Positions 61,201 through 64,000 of a stretch of DNA of 64,000 bases are shown one piece after another. The stretch is from Chrysopilus asiliformis. Lineage: Eukaryota; Arthropoda; Insecta; Diptera; Rhagionidae. The stretch lies in contig OZ035962.1 in NCBI GenBank assembly GCA_964034945.1, positions 12,095,888 to 12,159,887 on the forward strand. Reading direction: 5' to 3'. A program made the translations under genes and the position numbers. Below the pieces are notes generated by a model. That model saw only the letters and a list, made by a program, of their open reading frames with translations, did no database searches and had not been told where the DNA came from. Numbering within the stretch: the stretch's first letter is position 1; every line of letters begins with the position of its first letter.

Positions 61201-62267
61201 TCTGTCGGTCTTTAGGTCTGTCTGTCTGTCAGTCTGTCTGTCGGTCTGTCTGTCGGTCTGTCTGTCGGTCTGTCCCACTGTCTGTCGGTCAGTCTGTCGG
61301 TCAGTCTGTCGGTCAGTCTGTCAGTCAGTCTGTCGGTCTGTCGGACTGTCTATCGGTCTGCCGGACTGTCTGTCGGACTGTCTGCCGGACTGTCTGTCGG
61401 TCTGTCGGACTGTCTGTCGGTCAGTCTGTCGGTCAGTCTGTCGGTCAGTCTGTCAGTCTGTCAGTCAGTCTGTCGGTCTGTCGGACTGTCTGTCGGTCTG
61501 TCTGTCGGTCTGTCCCACTGTCTGTCGGTCTGTCCCACTGTCTGTCGGTCTGTCCCACTGTCTGTCGGTCTGTCCCACTGTCTGTCGGTCAGTCTGTCGG
61601 TCAGTCTGTCAGTCTGTCAGTCAGTCTGTCGGTCTGTCGGACTGTCTGTCGGTCTGTCGGACTGTCTGTCGGACTGTCTGTCGGACTGTCTGTCGGACTG
61701 TCTGTCGGTCTGTCGGACTGTCTGTCGGACTGTCTGTCGGTCTGTCTGTCGATCTGTCTGTCTAAATAAAACAAAGTTCTCTGCATAGTTTCCTTTAACG
61801 GTTTATACTAATCTTTAGCGGTTCTCGGGATATTTGAAAAAAAAAATTACATATTTTTTTTCGTAACTAAATATTATAGAGGAAGGTTTTGTGTTGATCA
61901 CAACTGATATTTTTATATGTTGTGGTAGCTGAGAACATGTTTATTTTATTTTTTGGTCAAATTGAACATTTAATATATATTTTTCCTTATTAATTTACAG
62001 TGTGCCGTTGTTGGTATTGCCATTGCTATTCCAAAACTTGGGCCATTCATCAACTTAATTGGTGCTGTTTGCCTGAGTACATTAGGTCTAATATTGCCAG
62101 CTGTTATTGAAACTGTTGTCTACTGGGAGGAGCCGGGATTTGGCACATTGAAATGGAGATTATGGAAAAATTGCTTCCTGATTATGTTCGGTTTAATTGG
62201 ATTCCTTACGGGTACCTATGTTAGTATTCTGGAAATAACTGGAAAAATAGAAGGAGGTGCTCATTAA
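20322..62267 (+). CDS. Proton-coupled amino acid transporter-like protein (SLC36/PAT, pathetic/CG1139 group), six exons
   Basis: Joining 20322-20375, 56497-56579, 56796-56930, 57030-57842, 58519-58675 and 62001-62267 gives 1509 nt, an open frame of 502 residues with TAA at 62265-62267. All five introns are GT-AG with matching phases (0, 2, 2, 2, 0). The protein has a hydrophilic N-terminal tail (residues 1-95) carrying the motif YNPFDNR, then about eleven hydrophobic segments. The SLC36/AAAP signature GSGILAMPLAF lies at 105-115 (first membrane helix), and FALEGIGVVMSLENNMKTP at 295-313 (helix 6). Family knowledge: these carriers move small neutral amino acids with protons across plasma, lysosomal or endosomal membranes; Drosophila pathetic also affects growth signalling. 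Length and topology are normal for the family and no key segment is missing. Orthology to one particular fly paralogue is not resolved, so no symbol is given. Intron 1 is about 36 kb, while introns 2 and 3 are only 216 and 99 bp. Confidence 0.93.
22560..22731 (+). mobile_element. Family B, right-end fragment
   Basis: ATGCGCCGCAGGC at 22577, then ATTCCGGGACACCGGGGCAT, then TATGGTCACCCTA at the end. Same order as the 31.0-kb copy. The left end was not found. Confidence 0.5.
22814..23066 (-). mobile_element. Family C MITE, copy 1
   Basis: Reverse-orientation copy of a repeat of about 310 bp. Read on the minus strand it has AATAAAGCTGACC, then AGTCAACTCTGGCCTGTAGC, then a C/G-rich block with CTTACGCCC. 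The family terminal word is ACTCAGAAAAAT, inverted at the other end as TTTCTGAGTGTA. Confidence 0.65.
24050..24082. repeat. Short interrupted GACA-type tract
   Basis: AGACAGACAGTCAGACTGAT then AGACAGGCAGAC, about 30 bp downstream of the family M anchor. An early or decayed stage of the larger arrays. Confidence 0.8.
24183..24289. mobile_element. 107-bp PIF/Harbinger-like MITE nested in family M
   Basis: Ends are CAGCCGTATTCT and AGAATAAGGCTG with a 3-bp TAA on each side (24180-24182, 24290-24292). The related unfilled site at 36.33 kb reads ACTAGATCTAATATACT. The interior holds tandem GTCACAAGTCACAAG words. Confidence 0.78.
24326..24873. mobile_element. Non-autonomous hAT element (empty sibling of the 33.5-kb copy)
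   Basis: It has the same CAGTGGTTCCCAAA termini and is 548 bp long. A perfect 8-bp duplication ATTTAGAG lies at 24318-24325 and 24874-24881. Internal sequence is nearly identical to the 33.5-kb element. It sits inside a family M repeat, whose uninterrupted equivalent is at 36.36 kb. Confidence 0.92.
25770..25960 (-). repeat. Truncated family M copy
   Basis: The anchor TTGAGCTAGAAACTTGAAAT is at 25810-25832 with a vestigial GGTCCGTCG beside it. The body is lost. Confidence 0.45.
26540..26825 (+). mobile_element. Family B fragment
   Basis: GTGCGCCGCAGGC at 26543, then ATCCCGGGACAACATGAGGC near 26744, then a decayed terminus. A 138-codon minus-strand frame here is a by-product. Confidence 0.4.
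27915..28483 (+). mobile_element. Family C MITE, copy 2, carrying a nested MITE
   Basis: It opens ACTCAGAAAAAAAATAAAGC and closes TTTCTCTGAGTGTA. It is split by a 233-bp element (27936-28168). Just after that lies a local triplication of CAACTTTTTGACAAGT (28178-28240) not seen in the other copies. Confidence 0.72.
27936..28168. mobile_element. 233-bp MITE nested in family C
   Basis: The arms GGGCACGAATCATAGTCACC and, inverted, GGGCCCGATCATAGACACC are followed by the shared word ACGCGTCTGCAAAA. CT lies on each side. Comparison with uninterrupted family C copies (48.60 kb: AATAAAGCTGATC) shows the insertion point directly. Confidence 0.78.
28819..28929 (-). pseudogene. Fossil C-terminus of a second LINE reverse transcriptase
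   Basis: The minus strand reads NWRTSARDRDLWRETLLQAK, then TGNRL and TAG. The pattern (A-x-DR-x-x-W-R) is usual at the end of insect non-LTR ORF2 proteins. The stop overlaps TGTAGCGCTGAG, a 3' tail word also present at the end of the SINE at 51.66 kb. Confidence 0.55.
29304..29349. repeat. Short near-perfect hairpin
   Basis: 20-bp arms TTTTCTCATTTGAAAACTCA with one mismatch and a 6-nt loop. Possible MITE remnant; too short for a confident RNA gene. Confidence 0.55.
30987..31591 (+). mobile_element. Family B element with AGGGTGACCATA ends
   Basis: A 12-bp inverted terminus AGGGTGACCATA is flanked by ACTT on both sides (30983-30986, 31592-31595). The interior has the family word ATGCGCCTCAGGCGA at about 31427 and ATTCCGGGACACCGAGACAA near 31503. 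Superfamily not assigned; the 4-bp duplication may be chance. Confidence 0.6.
32032..32198. mobile_element. 167-bp foldback MITE, copy 2, in TTAA
   Basis: It is the same length as copy 1 and differs at only two visible positions. TTAA lies at 32028-32031 and 32199-32202, which supports a TTAA-targeting element. The near identity implies recent mobility. Confidence 0.87.
32203..32554. mobile_element. TTAA-flanked MITE, second piggyBac-like family
   Basis: Ends CACGTTGACTGCCA and, inverted, CACGTTGAGTGCCA. TTAA lies on each side (32199-32202, 32555-32558). The length is 352 bp. Its left TTAA is shared with the right TTAA of the 167-bp foldback immediately upstream, so the two insertions abut. 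Confidence 0.82.
33968..35243 (-). mobile_element. Complete mariner element, nested in a hAT-type element, one TIR damaged
   Basis: The ends are TTGGGACC and GGTCCCAA with a TA on each side (33966-33967 and 35244-35245). The related empty copy at 24.3-24.9 kb reads straight through this site with one TA, which fixes the borders. The terminal inverted repeat at the transposase 5' side (right) is longer. The left repeat matches it except that 10 bp (TTGAATAAGT) are missing after the first eight bases. The total is 1276 bp, normal for mariner. Confidence 0.93.
34034..35071 (-). CDS. Mariner-family transposase, intact, 345 residues
   Basis: Catalyses cut-and-paste transposition into TA dinucleotides. 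The single open frame of 345 residues equals the length of well-known mariner transposases such as Mos1. An N-terminal helix-turn-helix region carries TCRDWYRRFKNGDFDLEDKE. The linker with the WVPYQL-type motif is followed by the DDE core: TGDEKW gives the first aspartate, HDNARPH the second, and SPDIAPSDYYLF the third. There are 34 residues between the last two aspartates, so the triad is DD34D, as mariner requires. No stop or frameshift is visible. The ATG lies 172 bp inside the element end, as in active mariners. The element's other end is damaged (see the element entry), so the protein could be active while this copy is a poor substrate. Confidence 0.95.
35730..36380 (+). repeat. Family M repeat, uninterrupted copy
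   Basis: It has the same order as the 23.7-kb copy: CACAATTGCCAGGGGCCAAT start, anchor at about 35989-36008, a 200-bp GACA-type array, TTTTGTGTCCGATGATTG, then a TATATGATATATCATATA tail. It is the best full-length reference for the family here. Confidence 0.7.
36043..36241. repeat. (RGAC)n array, about 200 bp
   Basis: A mixture of GGAC and AGAC tetramers with one interruption (ATAAGCACAGGTAGACAAAC, about 36206-36225). In the other orientation it is (GTCY)n. Confidence 0.92.
36830..36960 (+). repeat. Fragment of family M
   Basis: GTGGTCCAACTGGATTTTGA through AAATTTTTCGATACGAGGG matches the body of the copies at 23.8 and 35.8 kb. The anchor and tract are absent. Confidence 0.4.
37813..38065. 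mobile_element. Family E MITE copy
   Basis: It starts TGCACGCAGAGAAAAAAAAA, carries the family word TTGTAATTGAAATTAACTAT, and ends CTATTTGTTCTCTTTATG. It is rich in TAGTAAAT words in both orientations and non-coding. Confidence 0.6.
38740..39427. mobile_element. Possible hAT-like MITE with GGTTCGG-rich interior
   Basis: Starts CAGAGATGC and ends GCATCTCTG. The interior is built from repeated GGTTCGGTTTTGG-like words, including the duplicated phrase GTTCGGCCATCTTTT near 39278 and 39318. An 8-bp target duplication is not clear (GCTTTTTT against TATTTTAT), so the assignment is tentative. Confidence 0.45.
39478..39640 (+). repeat. Two adjacent local tandem duplications
   Basis: AATTTGTGACAAATTTTCTT occurs twice 32 bp apart. 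Then a unit of about 45 bp with TTTTTAGCCAGAGCTCTTGA occurs twice. Slippage-type duplications; no coding. Confidence 0.7.
39763..40060. mobile_element. TTAA-flanked MITE, third piggyBac-like family
   Basis: Ends CCCGTTCGGTA and TACCGAACGGG with TTAA on both sides (39759-39762, 40061-40064). The length is 298 bp. It is followed 100 bp later by an inverted, truncated copy. Confidence 0.85.
40163..40245 (-). mobile_element. Truncated inverted copy of the 39.8-kb MITE
   Basis: It begins TTAACCCGTTCGGTAC at 40159 and matches the right half of the preceding element in inverse orientation for about 80 bp. The match stops at a TTTAAGCTAG junction. No second end is present. Confidence 0.7.
41190..41655 (+). 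repeat. Dispersed repeat with internal tandem duplication, unclassified
   Basis: Starts ACTAGCTTGTATACCCGTCG. It then holds two to three units of about 170 bp, each with AGGCCAATCGG, CCCCGCGAAAG and CCCTCCCCTTACTCCC, and ends CAGACAGATACC. The layout suggests the 3' end of a non-LTR element, but no protein remnant was seen. Confidence 0.5.
41659..41758. mobile_element. 100-bp pogo/Tigger-like MITE
   Basis: Ends are CAGTAGAATCCCGATAATTC and its inverse, with TA target sites on each side. The right arm carries an extra internal copy of ACGAATTATCGGG. It is inserted at the AT-rich tail of the repeat at 41.2-41.65 kb. Confidence 0.88.
41821..42220 (+). repeat. Family D/M-type repeat
   Basis: Starts AAATATCAGTTATGATCAAC. 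The anchor CAAGTCGCTAGCTCAA lies at about 42096-42112, followed by a five-unit GACA/GACC tract, then CGGATTTCGTACTGGTCAG. Shares both ends with the copies in introns 4 and 5. Confidence 0.55.
42224..42295. mobile_element. Family E MITE, right end only
   Basis: TTAACTATTTTAGTAACAGT through TTTCTCTGCGTGCA matches the right half of the family, including the CGCAGAGAAA terminal word in inverse. Confidence 0.55.
43655..43980 (-). mobile_element. Family B fragment, reverse orientation
   Basis: GGTGACCATATGTCCCGAAA at 43660, then CGCCTGCGGCGCAT at 43753. Three further decayed versions of the GCGCCGCAG word lie in the next 220 bp. Confidence 0.45.
43990..44372 (+). repeat. Family D repeat, unexpanded copy
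   Basis: It matches the flanks of the 2.1-kb array: CCCATTTCAGGACCAAATAT on the left and GAATCGACTCGGGAGTGCTT on the right. Only AGACTGACGGACA lies between them. Confidence 0.7.
44902..45036. mobile_element. 135-bp hAT-type MITE
   Basis: Termini CAGGCCCGTAGCCAGG and CCTGGCTACGGCCCTG are near-perfect inverted repeats. A perfect 8-bp target duplication ATGTAAAA flanks it (44894-44901, 45037-45044). It is G- and C-rich inside an AT-rich intron and has no coding capacity. Confidence 0.9.
47600..47960 (-). repeat. Reverse-orientation relative of the 41.2-kb repeat
   Basis: CGGCAACGAAGGGTATGCAA at about 47930-47949 is the inverse of the start of the 41.2-kb repeat. The upstream G-rich block (GGGGGTAAATGGGGGG) may be the inverse of its CCCC-rich units. 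Confidence 0.4.
48581..48905 (+). mobile_element. Family C MITE, copy 3
   Basis: Opens TACACTCAGAAAAATAATAA and closes TTTTTCTGAG. About 325 bp and uninterrupted. It serves as the empty reference for the nested insertion at 27.9 kb. Confidence 0.72.
51349..51705 (+). mobile_element. tRNA-derived SINE
   Basis: A 76-nt tRNA-like head (51349-51424) has complementary ends CAGCGT and ACGCTG, an A-box-like TAGTTCAAGTGG and a B-box-like GGTACAATTCC. An unrelated body follows, then the tail GAGCTGTAGCGCTGAG and an ATGATGA/AATAAT-rich end. The tail word matches the LINE fossil at 28.8 kb. T-arm pairing is imperfect, so this is not a functional tRNA. Confidence 0.6.
52270..52812 (+). mobile_element. 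Family B fragment with an embedded foldback
   Basis: Family words lie at 52281, 52390 and 52642 (TGTGCCGCAGGCGAAAATTT), then a decayed GGGACG..GGAACTGT block and GTTGACCCTA. It is interrupted by a foldback (52421-52612). A tandem of three units of about 23 bp (AAGCGTTCTACCATTGAA) lies at 52308-52378. Confidence 0.4.
52421..52612. mobile_element. 192-bp foldback element
   Basis: Arms begin CAGGTGTGATATTCCGTAA and, inverted, CAGGAGTGGTATTCCGTAA. They include a 25-bp stretch in perfect inverse (starting TTCAAGCGTTTG). No target duplication is clear. Confidence 0.72.
52883..53199 (+). mobile_element. Family C MITE, copy 4
   Basis: Opens CACACTCAGAGAAATACTAA and closes TTTTTCTGAG. It includes the family words GTCAACTCTGGCCTG and CTTACGCCCTATTTTAC. 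Confidence 0.7.
53996..54003 (+). promoter_or_regulatory. Initiator-like motif of a candidate proximal promoter
   Basis: ATTCAGTA matches the arthropod initiator core TCAGT, about 230 bp before the ATG at 54229. It sits in an unusually GC-rich pocket (53.93-54.05 kb, with CCGCCGCCG at 54021-54029). No TATA box lies at -30. It would drive the short isoform and skip 34 kb of intron. Confidence 0.3.
54229..54252 (+). CDS. Candidate alternative first coding exon of the transporter
   Basis: An ATG in good context (AAAG before it) opens MLPSDKDK and reaches GTTAAT at 54253 in phase 0. That is the phase needed to splice to 56497, where the next residues are KIVP. It would replace the distal N-terminus with a shorter one, in a protein whose tail is otherwise not conserved. 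The donor is weak (T at +3, no G at +5). Without splicing, the reading frame also stays open for about 45 more codons. RNA evidence would decide. Confidence 0.4.
54908..55220 (+). mobile_element. Family C MITE, copy 5
   Basis: Opens ATTCAGAAAAATAATAAAGC and closes TTTCTGAGTGTA. It lies about 1.3 kb upstream of exon 2 and downstream of the candidate alternative first exon. Confidence 0.7.
56497..56579 (+). CDS. Transporter exon 2
   Basis: The acceptor TTTGCAG ends at 56496 and the donor GTATGT starts at 56580. The exon encodes residues 19-45 plus two bases of codon 46 and reads KIVPSVIPNYDPKKQ at its start. It is part of the hydrophilic cytoplasmic tail. The intron that follows is 216 bp. Confidence 0.85.
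56796..56930 (+). CDS. Transporter exon 3
   Basis: The acceptor is AACAG ending at 56795 and the donor is GTAAGT at 56931. The exon encodes residues 47-90 and closes the N-terminal tail with the family motif DYNPFDNR just ahead of the first membrane helix. The next intron is only 99 bp. Confidence 0.88.
57030..57842 (+). CDS. Transporter exon 4 (main membrane core)
   Basis: This 813-bp exon encodes residues 92-361. The acceptor CCAACAG ends at 57029 and the donor GTAAGT starts at 57843. It holds the first seven hydrophobic segments, at roughly 104-121, 122-143, 180-205, 222-239, 244-268, 290-307 and 322-343. It carries both the GSGIL and FALEGIGV family motifs. Base composition is clearly less AT-rich than in the flanking introns. 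Confidence 0.96.
57950..58480 (-). repeat. GTCY-bearing repeat in intron 4
   Basis: It reads on the minus strand. The anchor CTTTGAGCTAGCGACTTGAA is at 58261-58280, next to a GTCN tract (58122-58230). ACGAAATCCGTTTCAGGAAA at the far side matches the ends at 42.2 and 61.1 kb. It fills most of the intron between exons 4 and 5. Confidence 0.6.
58122..58230. repeat. GTCN tract in intron 4, about 110 bp
   Basis: Higher-order unit CTGTCGGTCTGTCTGTCAGT repeated, then degenerate. Lies sense-strand GTC-rich in the transporter pre-mRNA. Confidence 0.88.
58519..58675 (+). CDS. Transporter exon 5
   Basis: The acceptor TTTTACAG ends at 58518 and the donor GTAAGT starts at 58676. The exon encodes residues 363-414. 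It carries a hydrophobic helix (about 366-386) followed by the conserved FYVPMEIIW segment seen in insect PAT proteins. It ends in phase 0. Confidence 0.93.
58990..59185. mobile_element. Family E MITE copy in intron 5
   Basis: Shares the TTGTAATTGAAATTAACTAT core and flanking TAGTAAAATTTACTAC words with the copies at 10.1 and 38.0 kb. The ends are degraded. Confidence 0.5.
59190..60829. other. Intron 5 interior, nothing recognised
   Basis: AT-rich intron sequence. Several frames of 80-130 codons lack protein-like patterns. CCCAAGTAACA at 59803 resembles a foldback terminus without a partner. Confidence 0.45.
60830..61063. mobile_element. Foldback MITE in intron 5
   Basis: Ends CCTAAGTAACAATTTG and, inverted, CCCAAGAAACAATTTG. 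The interior repeats GGTTAC and GAAACGTTTCAGAAAC words. About 234 bp, abutting the GTCN-bearing repeat. Confidence 0.6.
61080..61925 (-). repeat. GTCY-bearing repeat in intron 5
   Basis: It reads on the minus strand. TTTTGTGTTGATCACAACTG at its end is the inverse of the family D start. ACGAAATCCGTTTCAGGCAA is at the other end. The middle is a 600-bp GTCN array. Confidence 0.6.
61163..61763. repeat. GTCN array in intron 5, about 600 bp, with higher-order structure
   Basis: Tetramers GTCT, GTCG, GTCA and GTCC are arranged in larger blocks. A 20-mer GGTCTGTCCCACTGTCTGTC is repeated four times in tandem near 61509-61585. A block of about 80 bp with GGTCAGTCTGTCGGTCAGTC recurs near 61285, 61415 and 61585. 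It lies 240 bp before the acceptor of exon 6. Confidence 0.92.
62001..62267 (+). CDS. Transporter exon 6 (last coding exon)
   Basis: The acceptor ATTTACAG ends at 62000. The exon encodes residues 415-502, ending with EGGAH and a TAA stop. It contains the last three hydrophobic segments and the conserved PAVIETVVYW and LGPFINLIGA stretches typical of SLC36 C-termini. Confidence 0.95.
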   Translation, partial: CAVVGIAIAIPKLGPFINLIGAVCLSTLGLILPAVIETVVYWEEPGFGTLKWRLWKNCFLIMFGLIGFLTGTYVSILEITGKIEGGAH

Positions 62268-63080
62268 AATTGAGCTCAACCGAAATTTGTAAATAATTTA
62301 AAAAGAGACTCGTTTTGAACAATTAAAAAAATTAGACAAGAGACTAGACTTAAGCAGTTTTACGCTAAATTTAGCTGTAAGTTTAAAAAAAACAGATTAG
62401 TTTAGAAATTAATTGACTTTTGTTACTATTAGTTATGTAAGGATTAATTGACGATTACGCTTTATTATCATTACTATAAATACAAGTAATTATTTAATCA
62501 TATATAAAAAAATATGTAATCTCTTTTTTTATTTAAAAAAAACAACATTTTTGTTACTCTTGATCATTAACTACAATACTAGACAGACAGAAAGTTTCTA
62601 TTTTTTTTATAATCATTTTTATTTAGTTTATTTGTTCAAAGGAAAAACGATCAAATACAGTGATATTTTATTTATTCAAATTATAAACAGTGTAATTGCT
62701 CTAAAACTATAAAATACTATTTACGATTGGTTTAATTTCATTCAAGAAGAACAAAAACATTTTATGATTCGACTCATGGCAATTAAAATTATTTATAGTT
62801 TTGTTTAGTTTACCCACCAAAAGAAAATACGAAGATTTTTAAAATTATTGTTAATTCTTTTTTTAATTTAATTTGTTGTATTGCTTATAATTTTGTTTAA
62901 AATATTTTACACAAATAGCGAAAACACAATGACGTGTCAACAGGTGCGTCACATTTAACAATTCAGCGCTTCAAACGCGCTAAAGCTTCGAAGCGTCTGT
63001 GCCTAATAACGCTTCGTGAGAGATACACGCTTCAATATTTTTATTTCAAATCAAATAGAATAAAAGCTTTTTTAAATAAA
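62268..63080 (+). other. 3' UTR region of the transporter gene
   Basis: After the stop at 62267 the sequence is AT-rich and non-coding. A TATAAA variant poly(A) hexamer lies near 62476. Canonical AATAAA copies lie at 63059-63064 and 63075-63080, inside a foldback element that starts at about 62919. The transcript end is therefore either about 62.5 kb by a weak signal or about 63.1 kb inside the repeat. The sequence does not say which. Confidence 0.4.
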
Positions 63081-63365
63081 AAAGTGTTTGGAAGACATAG
63101 AATTAGTTGCAGGAGTAACACTAAACAACAATAGATGAATTAAAAACATTAATCGTTGTTTTTAATTCATCAATTGTTGTTTAGTGTAATGGTGGATTGA
63201 AAAAACAAAAATTGGAAGATATACAAACGACTTTTATACCAAACATTTTAAATAAATTTCGAGACCAGGTTTATAAATCGTCCCATACTAAACCACAGGT
63301 TTTATTTTTGAAGCGTCAAAATATAAGGGCTTACCACGCGTTGAGGCGTTATTGTGTTTTCGGTA
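62919..63365. mobile_element. 450-bp long foldback downstream of the transporter
   Basis: The outer ends CGAAAACACAATGACG and, inverted, CGAAAACACAATAACG pair. The centre is a 30-bp near-perfect hairpin (63117-63187, arms start ACACTAAACAACAAT). The arms between are imperfectly complementary. It supplies the only canonical AATAAA signals after the stop codon. Confidence 0.65.
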
Positions 63366-64000
63366 TAACTGTTAGGAAAAAAAATTCGTGCTAGAGATTT
63401 GTTTCGAAATCATATTGATCTCATTCCTTTAAAATACCTGTAAAAAAGTTTTTTTTGCATAATTTTTGAACTCGATTAGACATAAATTGCGGGTTTTTCA
63501 CGGCCTCACTCGCAGACATTTTTTTCTGAGCATTTGTGTCCAAGATATCAAAAAAATTCTGACAATTTATGCCTAATGGAGACGAGATTTAATAAAATTT
63601 TTTTTTAAAATTTAAAAGTATTTGAACCGGATTCTTATTATAAATTAATTCATATTATTGATTAACCTTAAAATACTGATTGCTAATTTTTTTAATAACC
63701 TTATATACGGTGCTTTTGTCTTCTCAAGAAACACGAGAGAACGAATAGTGGACACAAAGTCAAGGAACTGCTGTTCTTTTGTGTTACTTGGGTTTTTAGA
63801 GTTATATCACAAAATTCTCACAAAAAAATTATAAAATATACAGCTAATGAGAACAATTTTATCGAAACATACCTCATATCTAGAACATTTTGTTAAAATT
63901 TCCTATCGGAAATGTTGAAATTTGTACAATATTTTGTACAGATTTTATTTTAAAAAAAAACATGTTATATTATTGTGACAAATACATTTTTTTGTATCTG
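63366..64000. other. Downstream flank, nothing recognised
   Basis: AT-rich. Contains a GTGTTACTTGGG word (63781-63792) like the foldback ends at 13.9 and 60.8 kb. No gene seen. Confidence 0.45.

Noticed and set aside
61020..61769. 249-codon plus-strand frame rich in S, V, C, R
   Set aside because: It is the GTCN microsatellite read as protein and lies within intron 5.
63117..63187. MicroRNA precursor
   Set aside because: The hairpin is the centre of a larger foldback transposon-like repeat, which explains it better.

Overview
The window is eukaryotic nuclear DNA, almost certainly from an insect. The base composition is AT-rich. The one clear gene has canonical GT-AG introns, including a first intron of about 36 kb. 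The rest is dense with cut-and-paste DNA transposon remnants and includes an intact mariner transposase. Tandem (GTCY)n arrays inside dispersed repeats resemble the mini-me elements described in flies, so a dipteran is plausible, but the sequence does not prove it. Nothing prokaryotic, organellar or viral was seen.

Gene content. One protein-coding gene is well supported: a plus-strand, six-exon gene (20322-62267) for a 502-residue proton-coupled amino acid transporter of the SLC36/PAT family, in the group that contains Drosophila pathetic and CG1139. All splice phases close and the frame is open end to end. A second possible first coding exon at 54229-54252 has the same phase and lies about 230 bp downstream of an initiator-like motif, so the gene may have a distal and a proximal promoter. 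A short coding-like block on the minus strand at 18.6-18.9 kb, with a stop and a poly(A) signal, could be the last exon of another gene or a pseudogene. I do not recognise it.

Layout. Positions 1-20.3 kb (upstream) hold TTAA-flanked MITEs, foldback elements, a pogo-like MITE, a LINE reverse-transcriptase fossil and a 2.1-kb nearly pure 8-bp array. Intron 1 (20.4-56.5 kb) holds two hAT-type elements, one carrying a whole mariner, plus nested MITEs, a tRNA-derived SINE and many copies of four or five unnamed repeat families. The 56.5-62.3 kb block is the compact body of the transporter gene, with microsatellite-bearing repeats in introns 4 and 5. Downstream of 62.3 kb are the 3' UTR and a 450-bp foldback.

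How it fits together. The main biological signal beyond the transporter is the repeat landscape. Several nested insertions can be read with exact target duplications because an empty copy of the host repeat lies elsewhere in the same window. One dispersed family appears to seed GTCY-type microsatellites at a fixed internal position: copies range from a vestigial unit to about 264 perfect 8-bp units. Repeat-family names used below (family B, C, D, E, M) are labels for this window only.
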